64,000 nucleotides of DNA from Paenibacillus zeirhizosphaerae. GTDB lineage: Bacteria; Bacillota; Bacilli; Paenibacillales; Paenibacillaceae. Under the pieces are notes generated by a model. That model was not told where the DNA came from. It saw nothing but the letters and a program-made list of their open reading frames with translations, and did not search any database. Below, piece by piece: positions 1 to 8,229 of this stretch (position 1 is the stretch's first letter; every line of letters starts with the position of its first letter). Made by a program: the position numbers and the translations under genes. The stretch covers positions 25,148-89,147 of the forward strand of contig NZ_JAPCKK010000010.1 in assembly GCF_030705605.1 (NCBI RefSeq). The letters are read 5' to 3'.

Positions 1-1
1 G

Positions 2-70
2 ACCGTCATGGAAACCATTCTTTCGGTCGTTGCTTTCGTTTTGATTCTGCTGCTGAGTGTGGTAGTTTAA
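2..70 (+). CDS. gntP: C-terminal end of gluconate permease (GntP family), cut by the window edge
   Basis: Only the last 22 codons and the TAA stop are present. They encode a hydrophobic tail (TVMETILSVVAFVLILLL, then SVVV) that resembles the final transmembrane helix of GntP-type gluconate:H+ symporters. The gluconokinase gene starts 44 bp downstream on the same strand, which fits the gntP-gntK order or its gntKP relative. The identification rests on a short fragment plus this neighbour, so another GntP/Ion-transporter family member is possible. Confidence 0.6.
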   Translation, partial: TVMETILSVVAFVLILLLSVVV

Positions 71-114
71 CTAGAGTAAAACACACAGTTACGGAAGCTG
101 AGAGGAGTGTCACA

Positions 115-1662
115 ATGGCAAATATCAATCATATGATCGGTGTGGATATTGGAACGACCAGCACCAAGGCGGTACTATTTGAGGAGAACGGCGCCATCAA
201 GGCGGAGCATAATGTCGGTTATCCTCTTCATACCCCGGTCCCGGCTGCCGCAGAACAGGACCCGGATGAAATTTTCAAGGCGGTCATCACAACCATTCGC
301 GAGGTGATGGTCAAGAGCGGCATACCGCCGCAATCCGTCCTGTTTGTTTCCTTCAGCTCAGCTATGCACAGTGTGCTAGCCGTTGATGAAGGCGGCACGC
401 CGTTGACGGCCTGCATTACATGGGCCGATAACCGCAGCGCCCGTTGGACTGAGGTTCTGAAGAAGGAGCTTAATGGACACGCGATCTATCAGCGCACCGG
501 GACGCCGGTTCACCCTATGTCGCCGCTGACCAAGCTGATGTGGATTACCCGTGATTTGCCCGAAATTGCGTCCAAAACCTATAAGTACATTTCCATGAAG
601 GAATATGTGTTTGCCCAATTATTCCAGGAATACGTTGTGGATCACTCCATCGCCTCAGCCACAGGCCTGCTGAATCTGGAAAAGCTGGATTGGGACGAAG
701 AGGCCCTCTCGGTGGCGGGTGTCACCAGCAAGCAGCTCTCATCCCTGGTACCGACGACACATGTCATGGAGGGTCTGAATCCGGTCTACGCCAAGGAGAT
801 GGGCCTGCCCGAAACGACACCGTTTGTCGTTGGAGCCAGTGACGGCGTATTGTCCAACCTGGGCGTCAACGCCATTAAGCCCGGGGTCGTAGCTGTGACC
901 ATCGGAACAAGCGGAGCCATCCGCACCGTCGTTGACAAGCCGGTCACCGATCCGAAGGGACGTTTCTTTTGTTATGCCCTGACCGAGGATCAATGGGTAA
1001 TTGGCGGCCCCGTCAATAACGGGGGCATTATTTTCCGTTGGATCCGGGACGAATTTGCCGCGTCTGAGGTGGAAACCGCCAAGCGGCTCGGACTTGATCC
1101 CTACCACGTGTTGACTCAGATTGCGGAGCAGGTGCCTCCAGGCTCGGATGGCCTTTTGTTCCATCCTTACCTGTCTGGCGAACGTGCGCCGCTGTGGGAC
1201 CCGAACGCACGGGGCTCCTTCTTCGGTCTGACCCTGAGGCATAAAAAGGAGCACATGATCCGTTCCGCCCTGGAAGGCGTACTGTTCAACCTGTACACTG
1301 TCATGCTCGCCATGGAGGAAGTCATTGACAGACCTTCTGTCATCCATGCTACCGGCGGCTTTGCCCGCTCCGAGCTGTGGCGGCAGTTGATGGCGGATAT
1401 TTTCGATCAGGAAGTGATCATTCCCGAGAGTCTGGAAAGCTCCTGTCTTGGTGCCGTCATCCTCGGCCTGTATGCGCAGAAGCGGATCGATTCCCTTGAT
1501 GCGGTCGGAAGCATGATTGGGACGACGCACCGTCACGTGCCGGAAAGAAAGCATGTTGAAATATACCGCGAGCTCCTGCCCATCTACATCCGGATTTCAC
1601 GAAAATTTGAGGAAGAGTTCAGAGAGCTTGCCAATTTCCAAACCAAAATATTCGAAAAATAA
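115..1662 (+). CDS. gntK: Gluconokinase (FGGY family)
   Basis: Cytoplasmic ATP-dependent kinase that phosphorylates D-gluconate to 6-phosphogluconate for the pentose phosphate pathway. The 515-residue product is the usual FGGY size. The N-terminal domain opens with the phosphate-binding GVDIGTTSTKAV (about residues 8-19), the ATP domain carries GTSGAIR (about 264-270) and the C-terminal domain has ATGGFARSELWRQ. The remembered Bacillus subtilis GntK sequence aligns along nearly the whole length, including ITWADNRS and RTGTPVHPM. The ATG is preceded by GAGGAGTG at good spacing. It follows the end of a permease gene by 44 bp, so the two are probably co-transcribed. No GntR gene is in view; it may lie upstream of the window. 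Confidence 0.95.
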   Translation: MANINHMIGVDIGTTSTKAVLFEENGAIKAEHNVGYPLHTPVPAAAEQDPDEIFKAVITTIREVMVKSGIPPQSVLFVSFSSAMHSVLAVDEGGTPLTACITWADNRSARWTEVLKKELNGHAIYQRTGTPVHPMSPLTKLMWITRDLPEIASKTYKYISMKEYVFAQLFQEYVVDHSIASATGLLNLEKLDWDEEALSVAGVTSKQLSSLVPTTHVMEGLNPVYAKEMGLPETTPFVVGASDGVLSNLGVNAIKPGVVAVTIGTSGAIRTVVDKPVTDPKGRFFCYALTEDQWVIGGPVNNGGIIFRWIRDEFAASEVETAKRLGLDPYHVLTQIAEQVPPGSDGLLFHPYLSGERAPLWDPNARGSFFGLTLRHKKEHMIRSALEGVLFNLYTVMLAMEEVIDRPSVIHATGGFARSELWRQLMADIFDQEVIIPESLESSCLGAVILGLYAQKRIDSLDAVGSMIGTTHRHVPERKHVEIYRELLPIYIRISRKFEEEFRELANFQTKIFEK

Positions 1663-1745
1663 TGCAACCGTTCTTGTCTCCATACGTAATCTTAGAAAAG
1701 ACAGTTTCCATGCAGATCATGGACTCTACCAAGGAGGACAAGACG

Positions 1746-1988
1746 ATGCTTAAGAAAATATTGAACCGCCTGCTGCATTCCACTTCCCATTCTTCTCATT
1801 CTTCCCACCGGCGTCATTCTAGCAGCTCGCACGGGAAACATTATAAACGCCACTCAAGCAGCGATCACCGTGGGATGCACCGAGGTGGCCATGTCGGAAG
1901 GCTCTCTTCATCCGATCTGAAATACGGACACAGCCGTCACGGACATGGTTATTACAAGAACAGACACCGCAGCTTTTCGAGCTCCTGA
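1746..1988 (+). CDS. Small His/Ser-rich basic protein, unknown function
   Basis: An 80-residue protein starting at an ATG with AAGGAGG (1731-1737) 8 bases upstream and followed by a strong terminator, so it looks like a genuine single-gene unit. After a short amphipathic start (MLKKILNRLLHS) it is almost entirely Ser, His, Arg, Lys, Gly and Tyr, with SHSSH repeats and a C-terminal SFSSS. There is no signal peptide or membrane helix. The composition resembles spore-coat or spore-core small proteins and metal-binding His-rich proteins; a coat-associated role is a guess helped by the YjcZ-like sporulation gene directly downstream. An alternative upstream start at 1662 would add 28 residues but lacks a ribosome site. 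Confidence 0.7.
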   Translation: MLKKILNRLLHSTSHSSHSSHRRHSSSSHGKHYKRHSSSDHRGMHRGGHVGRLSSSDLKYGHSRHGHGYYKNRHRSFSSS

Positions 1989-2009
1989 GTCTGAGCATCT
2001 GTACACAGA

Positions 2010-2045
2010 AAGAACAGGCCGAGATTCACACGGCCTGTTCTTTTC
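2010..2045 (+). terminator. Rho-independent terminator
   Basis: Perfect 12-bp stem AAGAACAGGCCG (2010-2021) with CGGCCTGTTCTT (2031-2042), 9-nt loop, and a U-rich tail (TTTTCTT). It closes the His/Ser-rich gene and also faces the end of the convergent YjcZ-like gene. Confidence 0.85.
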
Positions 2046-2054
2046 TTCGTTTGG

Positions 2055-2225
2055 TTAGTAGTGCAATAATGTACGGGAGATAATGACCAGCAGAATGAAC
2101 AAAACCAGAATCGCTCCGATCGATGTCATTCCGCCGTATCCTCCGAAACCACACCCGGATCCGCATCCCGGTGTATATCCTTGATCATATCCAACGCCTG
2201 CATATCCGGCACCTTTGATTTTCAT
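2055..2225 (-). CDS. YjcZ-family sporulation miniprotein
   Basis: A 56-residue ORF reads from ATG at 2225 to TAA at 2055. It starts MKIKGAGYAGVGYDQGYTPG, continues with a Gly/Cys segment (CGSGCGFGGYGG) and ends in a single transmembrane helix (SIGAILVLFILLVIISR) with a short tail. This Gly-rich head plus ILVLFILLVII tail is characteristic of the YjcZ/YtzL group of small membrane proteins, often made during sporulation in Bacillales. An AAGGGG ribosome site lies upstream. Two cysteines in the Gly-rich head are compatible with crosslinking, which is only a suggestion. Confidence 0.85.
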   Translation of the reverse strand: MKIKGAGYAGVGYDQGYTPGCGSGCGFGGYGGMTSIGAILVLFILLVIISRTLLHY

Positions 2226-2383
2226 TTTGTGACTACACCCCTTCTGCTGATGTCTCAGCTAGTCTTTACTACAGAATCATCTTATGTAGACGATCGTGCC
2301 GGGGTTATGGACAATATCCTATTTTTTTCAATTTCGTTGAGCACCTTATTCTCCGGGTAGAGCCGCTGCCCCGTAACCTTCAC

Positions 2384-3199
2384 TCATTGGAGCAATCGGG
2401 ACAGCCGTCTAAGATCCTGAAGGGCTACCGCCGAATCCTCATATCTGGGTCCGATCTGCAGCAAACGCTCCAGGAAATGGCGGGTTTGCGGGTGCAGTCG
2501 CAGCTCCTCCTGCCATTCGGCAGGTTCCTGGCCAGGAGCCGGATTGTAAGAGGAATACAGCATAAACAGCATGAAATGCCCGATATCATACAGATCGCTG
2601 TACATTTGTGCATCCCGCCGCTGCGGATCACGCGCATGCATCATGGAGCCAGGAAACACCTCCTGCGAGTCCTCCCCGATACCGAGAGCCAGTCCAAAAT
2701 CGATCAGCCATGGCTCCCCGGCCCGCTGAATCACATTCGGAATGCGGATATCCATATGCACGAAGCCCTGCTCATGAACATAACGAACCCGCTCCAGCAG
2801 CTTCAGAGTGTATAGGATGCATTCCGTTTCCGTGAACCTTTGTTCCTGCTCAAAAATCAAATCTTCGAGTGTACTTCCCTCTATATATTCAGATACCATA
2901 TATACCTTGTTCCGCCCCGGCGCGATCCACTCGATATACTGGGGAATGCAGCGGTGATGCATCTGCTGCAGAATATCCGCTTCCCGCTGCAGCAGCTTGA
3001 CGGCACGCGCACGTTTACTAGGCTTGGCCTGTTTAACGGCTGCGCTCTTGCCGCTCTCTGTATCCGTACACAGATAGGTGAGTCCGTAACTGCCGATTCC
3101 GAGAAGCCTGACCACCTTATACCTGCCGCCGATCATCTCGCCAGGCTGATGCGGATAGTCCATCCAGGCTTCACGTACTCTGCGTAAATAAGCCAGCAA
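2384..3199 (-). CDS. Eukaryote-like Ser/Thr protein kinase, soluble
   Basis: Cytoplasmic protein kinase of about 271 residues. It has the Gly-rich loop GIGSYG (about 34-39), VAIK-type lysine in AVKQAK (about 56), catalytic loop HMDIRIPN (HxDxxxxN, with Arg-Asp reduced to Met-Asp), and DFGLALG in place of the usual DFG segment followed by a short APE-less activation segment. No PASTA or membrane domain is present, unlike PrkC. The 5' end is uncertain: an ATG at 3244 has no ribosome site, whereas AAGGAGG at 3207-3213 is 7 bases before TTG 3199 and 4 before GTG 3202, so I place the start at TTG 3199. The H-M-D loop marks it as a non-RD kinase, probably constitutively active. Confidence 0.85.
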   Translation of the reverse strand: MLAYLRRVREAWMDYPHQPGEMIGGRYKVVRLLGIGSYGLTYLCTDTESGKSAAVKQAKPSKRARAVKLLQREADILQQMHHRCIPQYIEWIAPGRNKVYMVSEYIEGSTLEDLIFEQEQRFTETECILYTLKLLERVRYVHEQGFVHMDIRIPNVIQRAGEPWLIDFGLALGIGEDSQEVFPGSMMHARDPQRRDAQMYSDLYDIGHFMLFMLYSSYNPAPGQEPAEWQEELRLHPQTRHFLERLLQIGPRYEDSAVALQDLRRLSRLLQ

Positions 3200-3285
3200 C
3201 ACCCTTCCTCCTTGGACAGACAGGCCTCTCGTGCCCGTCTTCACAACCCATTATATCACGGGCAGGTGCACGCAGGGGCACACGT

Positions 3286-3936
3286 TCACGCCTCTCTGCT
3301 TCTCCGCGGAAGAAGCCCGAAAATGCTGAACAGCGGGCTACGGGCCTTCTTCTTGCGTCCCTGATAGCTGCGGAGATTCGTAATGAGCTGTCTGTCCCTT
3401 TCCTCCTCCGTTTTCTCCTTGATCCAGCGCCGCTGTTCTTCAAGCTGGGCGGACAGGTCGCTATGCGTCTCAAGCAGCTTCTCCTGCCGCTCCTCCAATT
3501 CGGCAATACGGCGGTGGAGCTCCTCCCACTGTAAAGGAGCGTCTATCTGCTCCTGACCCGAGGCTGCCGCAACAGGAGAATAATCCTCTTCACTGGACAG
3601 ATCGATATGCTGCAGCATAGGAGCTGCCGTGACCTCTTCCACCAGCGCCATGAGATCACGCGCCGCCTCCTCCGGCAAAGGCAGCGTTTCCTGCTTGTGT
3701 CCAAGCTCTGTCAAAACAACCTCAACCGCTTCCGACATCGTCATATTATTTTCCCGCAGCATGGACTTCAGAGAGCGAAAGCATTCAATATCCTGTTCCC
3801 TATATACTCTGGATTGGTTGACTGCGCGTTCGAAGCCGTAACCCTTCTCCTCCAAAGCCGCGGCATATTTCCTTAGCGTGCTGGCACCAACCCCCAATAC
3901 TTTAGCAATTTCCGTTGTAGCTCCAGTTTCCTGCAT
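3286..3936 (-). CDS. MerR-like HTH protein with coiled coil (RacA/DUF3967 type)
   Basis: A 216-residue DNA-binding protein. The first 75 residues form a MerR-type winged helix (TTEIAKVLGVGASTLRKYAA, then SRVYREQDIECF). A linker follows, then a predicted coiled coil at about 135-185 (RRIAELEERQEKLLETHSDL and EEQRRWIKEKTEEERDRQL) and a basic tail. The architecture resembles RacA, the protein that anchors the chromosome at the cell pole in sporulating Bacillus, and its DUF3967-bearing relatives. It lacks the effector-binding domain of classical MerR regulators. TAGGAGG lies just upstream of the ATG. A 12-bp palindrome TAATTTAAATTA (3952-3963) sits at the promoter and could be an operator. Confidence 0.7.
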   Translation of the reverse strand: MQETGATTEIAKVLGVGASTLRKYAAALEEKGYGFERAVNQSRVYREQDIECFRSLKSMLRENNMTMSEAVEVVLTELGHKQETLPLPEEAARDLMALVEEVTAAPMLQHIDLSSEEDYSPVAAASGQEQIDAPLQWEELHRRIAELEERQEKLLETHSDLSAQLEEQRRWIKEKTEEERDRQLITNLRSYQGRKKKARSPLFSIFGLLPRRSREA

Positions 3937-4261
3937 ACGCCATACCTCCTATAATTTAAATTAAACATGGCGACATTTCAGCATGACGGTCGCACTGCCC
4001 TGAGGGCTTGCCCCGTCCCAGTTCACTTATCTATACCAATTCGTCGGTTATACATAAAACTCCTTTGGCGCATTTATTCTATTATTGCGGATTACTAAGA
4101 GCTTTTGTCGGGACAGAATTCGACCTTGAAGGTGCTTGTTTCGACACATATTTTCCGGACTATTCACATCTAGACGCAACATGTTATGGTATATCACGTA
4201 AAAGTCCGCCAAAGCATAATTTAATGTATCACTTGTACGGGTCGGAATAGGGGGAGTAACA
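3937..4261. other. Divergent intergenic region with likely promoters
   Basis: This 325-bp gap separates the MerR-like gene (minus) from ldh (plus). It contains the palindrome TAATTTAAATTA (3952-3963) and a possible sigma-A promoter for ldh: TTGAAG (4126-4131), 17-bp spacer, TATTTT (4149-4154). I found no Rex box of the TTGTGA-N6-TCACAA form. The only plus-strand ORF here (TTG start at 4008) has no convincing ribosome site. Confidence 0.4.
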
Positions 4262-5215
4262 ATGGGAGCAAAGTCGAGAAAAGTTGCGGTGGTAGGGGCC
4301 GGGATGGTCGGTTCAGGCTGTGCCTACTCCATGGTCAATCAATCGATCTGCGATGAAATCATGATCATCGACCGGACCTATGACCGTGCGCTGGCGCAAG
4401 CGCTCGATCTGTCGCATTGCATGGATTTTACGCATACACGGACAAAGGTATATCCAGGCACCTACGCGGATTGCAGCCAAATGGATGTCATTATAATCAC
4501 TGCCGGAGCCAATCCCAAGCCGGGGGAGACCCGCCTCAGCGTACTGGATGCGTCCGCTTCCATTACCCGTGACATCGTCAGCTCCATCATGGCCTCAGGG
4601 TTTGACGGTATATTTGTCATCGCCGCCAACCCGGTCGATATCGTGACCTATCTGGTCAGAGAGATCTCAGGCCTGTCCCGCTCCAAGGTGATCGGCACAG
4701 GGACATCTATCGATTCTTCGAGATTGAAGACCTTGCTGTCTGAGGTGTTCAGTGTGGATCCGCGCAGTGTTCATGGTTATGCGCTTGGCGAGCATGGTGA
4801 ATCCCAGTTTGTCGCCTGGTCTCATGTTACCATCGGCGGCAAACCTTTGCTCCACATCCTGCGCCACCACCGTGAACGCTTCAGTCATGTTGACCTGGAC
4901 GATATCGCCCATAAAACAAAGAACGCAGGCTGGGAAATTTTTACCCGCAAAGGCTTCACCCAGTTCGGCATCGGCAATGCTTTGGCTTATATTACCCGCA
5001 GCATCTTGAACAATGACGGCAAAATTATAGCTGTATCTGCCGTGCTTGAAGGCGAATACGGCCACCGGAATGTATGCGTGGGAGTTCCAGCGATTATAGG
5101 CAGCGGGGGGATCCAGGAAGTCGTCGAGCTGGAATTAACGCCTGAAGAGCATGATAAATTCGACCATTCATGCCAGATTATTGCAGACAACATTAGAACT
5201 ATTACAACCGTTTGA
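4262..5215 (+). CDS. ldh: L-lactate dehydrogenase
   Basis: NAD-dependent reduction of pyruvate to L-lactate, regenerating NAD+ in fermentation. The 317-residue protein has the Rossmann motif GAGMVGSG (about 12-19), the mobile substrate loop [19 protein letters not shown], the Asp/Arg pair in [10 protein letters not shown] and the catalytic histidine in GEHGESQF. One oddity is the specificity loop: typical L-LDHs read AGANQKPGETR, with the glutamine contacting the pyruvate methyl side, but here the Gln is Pro. The enzyme could therefore prefer another 2-oxoacid (hydroxyisocaproate dehydrogenase-like). A GGGGGAG ribosome site precedes the ATG. It is probably monocistronic; the amylase begins 84 bp later with its own ribosome site. 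Confidence 0.88.
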   Translation: MGAKSRKVAVVGAGMVGSGCAYSMVNQSICDEIMIIDRTYDRALAQALDLSHCMDFTHTRTKVYPGTYADCSQMDVIIITAGANPKPGETRLSVLDASASITRDIVSSIMASGFDGIFVIAANPVDIVTYLVREISGLSRSKVIGTGTSIDSSRLKTLLSEVFSVDPRSVHGYALGEHGESQFVAWSHVTIGGKPLLHILRHHRERFSHVDLDDIAHKTKNAGWEIFTRKGFTQFGIGNALAYITRSILNNDGKIIAVSAVLEGEYGHRNVCVGVPAIIGSGGIQEVVELELTPEEHDKFDHSCQIIADNIRTITTV

Positions 5216-5299
5216 TACTCTTTGAATGTAAAATCATATTCCTGTTTAAAAGTATAAAGAGCCGGAACACTAACCTTACCTTTGAAGGAGGAATGGATC

Positions 5300-7051
5300 A
5301 TGCTGCTTGAAGCCGTATATCACCATCCGAAACGAAACTGGGCCTTCGGTTACGACAATGAGACCATTTATTTACGTCTGCGTGCCAAGAAGAACGACCT
5401 CACCGCCGTCAGCGCCCTGACCGGAGACAAATATGACTGGGAGCGGACCCGCGAGGTTATTCCCATGTACAAGCTGGCCAGCGACAGCAGGTTTGACTAT
5501 TACGAATGCAAGGTCAGGCCCCGTTACCGCCGTTTGCGTTACGGCTTCATGCTGGAGGATGGGAACGAGCGCATCTGGATGAATGAAAATGACTTTGTAA
5601 CAGAGGAGCCAAAAAAACCTGACCAGATGTTTCAGTATCCTTTTCTGAACCCAATTGATATTTTAATGCCGCCCGCTTGGGTTAAGGATGCTGTATTTTA
5701 TCAGATTTTTCCGGAGCGCTTCGCCAACGGGGACCCGTCAAACGATCCTAAGGGAGTAGAGCCGTGGGGGGGAGAACCGCGCAGGGATAATTTTTTTGGG
5801 GGAGATCTGCAGGGTGTCATCGATCACCTGGACTATCTGCATGAGCTTGGCATTACCGGGATTTACTTTACGCCTGTGTTCCTGGCGACCACCAATCATA
5901 AATACGACACAGAGGATTATATGAAGGTTGATCCCCATTTCGGGGATATGAATACACTGAAAAGGCTGGTCAAGGAGTGCCATAACCGTGGAATAAGCGT
6001 GCTGTTCGATGCGGTCTTCAATCATTCGGGACGCACCTTCGCCCCTTTTGTGGACCTGCTGAAAAATGGAGAAAAGTCGAAATATAAAGACTGGTTCCAC
6101 GTGCACCGCTTTCCGCCGGAGGTGGTGGATGGCGTGCCTACATACGACACCTTTTCATTTGAGCCCATGATGCCAAAGCTGAACACCGAGCACCCTGAAG
6201 TTATAAAGTACCTGCTGGGCGCGGCAGAATACTGGACACGTGAAATCGGCATCGACGGCTGGCGGTTGGATGTCGCGGATGAGGTGGATCATGCCTTCTG
6301 GCGTGAATTCCGGAAGACGGTCAAGACAGCGAATCCGGAGGCCTATATTCTCGGCGAAATGTGGAACGAATCTTCCGAATGGCTGCAGGGCGACCAGTTC
6401 GATGCGACTATGAACTACCCTTTCACTTACGCGGTAAATGACTTTTTTGTCAAACAGGAGCTGGATGCGGAAGGCTTCGCTTTCCGTATCGGCAATCAGC
6501 TTGCACGCTATCCCAAGCAGGCCACGGAAGTGGCGTTCAACCTGCTGGACAGCCACGACACCCCCCGTATTCTGACGCTCGCAGGAGGAGATAAGCGGAA
6601 AATGCGCCTCGCTGCTGTCTTTCAATTCACCTACATTGGCACCCCATGCATTTATTACGGGGATGAAATCGGGCTGGAGGGAGGGCCGGACCCAGGCTGC
6701 CGGAAATGCATGGAATGGGATGAAACAAAGCAGGACCGCGAATTGTTTCACTTTTACCAAGAGTTGATCAAGCTGCGCCGGGCCCACCCTGCCCTGAGAG
6801 CAGAGGGCACCATAACCTTTCTTTCAGCCGAGCCTGACGGCTCAGTCATCGCTTATGAACGACGCGGCACCGACGAGGTTCTCGTGATGCTGATGAACAG
6901 GAGCGCCGAGACGTCTCACCTCTCCTGCCCTGTTCGTGAATCGGACTGGCAGATCCTGTTGGGAGAGTGCACCTGGACACATGCGGGGGATGTACTGAAG
7001 GCCGAGCTTCCGGCCTACGGGTATGCTGTACTGCGCTCCCATTTAAGGTAG
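5300..7051 (+). CDS. Neopullulanase / cyclomaltodextrinase / maltogenic amylase (GH13_20)
   Basis: Intracellular glycoside hydrolase acting on cyclodextrins, pullulan or maltodextrins. The 583-residue length fits this subfamily. Residues 1-120 form the CBM34-like N-terminal domain used for dimerisation (LEAVYHHPKRNWAFGYDNET). The catalytic barrel follows with DAVFNHSG (region I), GWRLDVADEV with the nucleophile Asp (II), LGEMWNE with the acid/base Glu (III) and LLDSHDTPR with the transition-state Asp (IV). No signal peptide is visible, fitting a cytoplasmic enzyme. I use ATG 5300 because AAGGAGG (5285-5291) lies 8 bases before it; the in-frame TTG at 5282 lies upstream of that site. The exact substrate cannot be read from sequence. 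Confidence 0.92.
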   Translation: MLLEAVYHHPKRNWAFGYDNETIYLRLRAKKNDLTAVSALTGDKYDWERTREVIPMYKLASDSRFDYYECKVRPRYRRLRYGFMLEDGNERIWMNENDFVTEEPKKPDQMFQYPFLNPIDILMPPAWVKDAVFYQIFPERFANGDPSNDPKGVEPWGGEPRRDNFFGGDLQGVIDHLDYLHELGITGIYFTPVFLATTNHKYDTEDYMKVDPHFGDMNTLKRLVKECHNRGISVLFDAVFNHSGRTFAPFVDLLKNGEKSKYKDWFHVHRFPPEVVDGVPTYDTFSFEPMMPKLNTEHPEVIKYLLGAAEYWTREIGIDGWRLDVADEVDHAFWREFRKTVKTANPEAYILGEMWNESSEWLQGDQFDATMNYPFTYAVNDFFVKQELDAEGFAFRIGNQLARYPKQATEVAFNLLDSHDTPRILTLAGGDKRKMRLAAVFQFTYIGTPCIYYGDEIGLEGGPDPGCRKCMEWDETKQDRELFHFYQELIKLRRAHPALRAEGTITFLSAEPDGSVIAYERRGTDEVLVMLMNRSAETSHLSCPVRESDWQILLGECTWTHAGDVLKAELPAYGYAVLRSHLR

Positions 7052-7053
7052 CC

Positions 7054-8193
7054 CTATCCCTTGTACATGATCAGCCGTTCAAATAGCTGCTGGGTAGAGG
7101 ACTCCGGACTGATGTCCAGATCGTCTTTCAGCAGCTTTTTAAAACTGCCGTAATGCTCCTCGGCCGCTTTGTAATCCCCCATGCGGGCATACACCTCCAG
7201 CAACTGGCAGCAGACCTCTTCCGAATAGGGCTCCTTGTGCTGCAGAGCCAGCAGCCGCTCGGCGGCCTGCCGGGTACGATCGGCATACATCTCATCTGCC
7301 GCGGCATCCATCACGCCTTTCATGTACTTCCGGCGCAGCTTCTCCCTTTTGGAATAAGCCCAGGGATAATCATGCTCTTCCAAGTAGTTGCCGCGGTACA
7401 AGCCAAGCACCTGATCCAGACGGGCTGCTTCAGGCCGCCCAGATGCATAAATGTCCGTCATGCTCCGTTCAAATTCTTCCACATCGGTCGTCCAGCCGCC
7501 ACGGGTAAGCCGGTACCTGTCCAGACTGAATTCCAGCTTGGTTCCGCATGTCCACTCCTTCATCGCCTTACGGATTTGATACACGGAGGTGTGTAAATGA
7601 ACAACAGCCTTTTCAGGCGTATAACGGGGCCATAGCTCATTCAGCAGCTCCTGCTTGCCGATCCATTCCCGGCCATTGTGCAGCAGATAGGCAAACAGCT
7701 CCTGGGATTTTAGTGTCCTCCATTTAAAATGTCTTCTACCTGTTTCCCCCATAATACTGTCCGTAATCTCCAGCTTTTGAAAGCAGAGCACATTAGGCTC
7801 CTTAACGGGAGCCGGCTCTCTGATCGCTTTGGTCCCCCCGGCAACCCGGTCGATCGTCTTAGATAATCTTTGCGGGTGCACCGGCTTTAACAAATAATCC
7901 AGTGCCTGCAGCTCAAACGCTTCAATGGCATATTCCGAATAAGCAGTCACGAACACCACATGAATGTCGATATCCAGTTGTTGAATGATTTCAGCTGCTT
8001 CCAGTCCGTTGATTTCAGGCATACCGATATCCAGAAATATGATATCCGTCCGTTCGGATGCCAAATATTCCAATGCCGCCGTGGCAGAATTGAACATCCC
8101 CGTCATCTCGACGCGCCCATCCGCGCGCAGCAGCCTTTCCAATTGAATCAAAGCTGATCTCTCATCGTCTACCAGAATGGCCTGCATCATCAT
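7054..8193 (-). CDS. Response regulator with SARP-type DNA-binding and BTAD domains
   Basis: A 379-residue cytoplasmic transcription factor. The receiver domain (1-120) has acidic residues VDDE, phospho-acceptor FLDIGMPE and lysine LLKPVHP. Next comes an OmpR-like winged helix (about 150-235, FKWRTLKSQELFAYLLHNGRE, split here for length) and then a helical bacterial transcriptional activator domain (about 240-379, with GNYLEEHDYPWA and EEVCCQLLEVYARMGDYKAA). The start is one of three tandem ATGs (8187-8193) behind AAGGTAGGGGG; the upstream in-frame extension to 8229 lacks a ribosome site. Its gene follows the giant hybrid kinase by 36 bp and is its natural partner. Target genes are unknown. 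Confidence 0.88.
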   Translation of the reverse strand: MMMQAILVDDERSALIQLERLLRADGRVEMTGMFNSATAALEYLASERTDIIFLDIGMPEINGLEAAEIIQQLDIDIHVVFVTAYSEYAIEAFELQALDYLLKPVHPQRLSKTIDRVAGGTKAIREPAPVKEPNVLCFQKLEITDSIMGETGRRHFKWRTLKSQELFAYLLHNGREWIGKQELLNELWPRYTPEKAVVHLHTSVYQIRKAMKEWTCGTKLEFSLDRYRLTRGGWTTDVEEFERSMTDIYASGRPEAARLDQVLGLYRGNYLEEHDYPWAYSKREKLRRKYMKGVMDAAADEMYADRTRQAAERLLALQHKEPYSEEVCCQLLEVYARMGDYKAAEEHYGSFKKLLKDDLDISPESSTQQLFERLIMYKG

Positions 8194-8229
8194 AATACCC
8201 CCTACCTTAGGTCCAATTAGATAAGACAA

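Noticed and set aside
739..1554. 271-codon minus-strand ORF inside gntK
   Set aside because: Antisense shadow of a strongly conserved kinase gene.
2384..2835. Plus-strand ORFs opposite the kinase gene
   Set aside because: Codon use and lack of ribosome sites mark them as antisense shadows.
4008..4250. 80-codon plus-strand ORF starting at TTG in the gap before ldh
   Set aside because: No ribosome site, low-quality composition, and it overlaps the ldh promoter region.
3937..4261. Rex box upstream of ldh
   Set aside because: No TTGTGA-N6-TCACAA or close variant was found.
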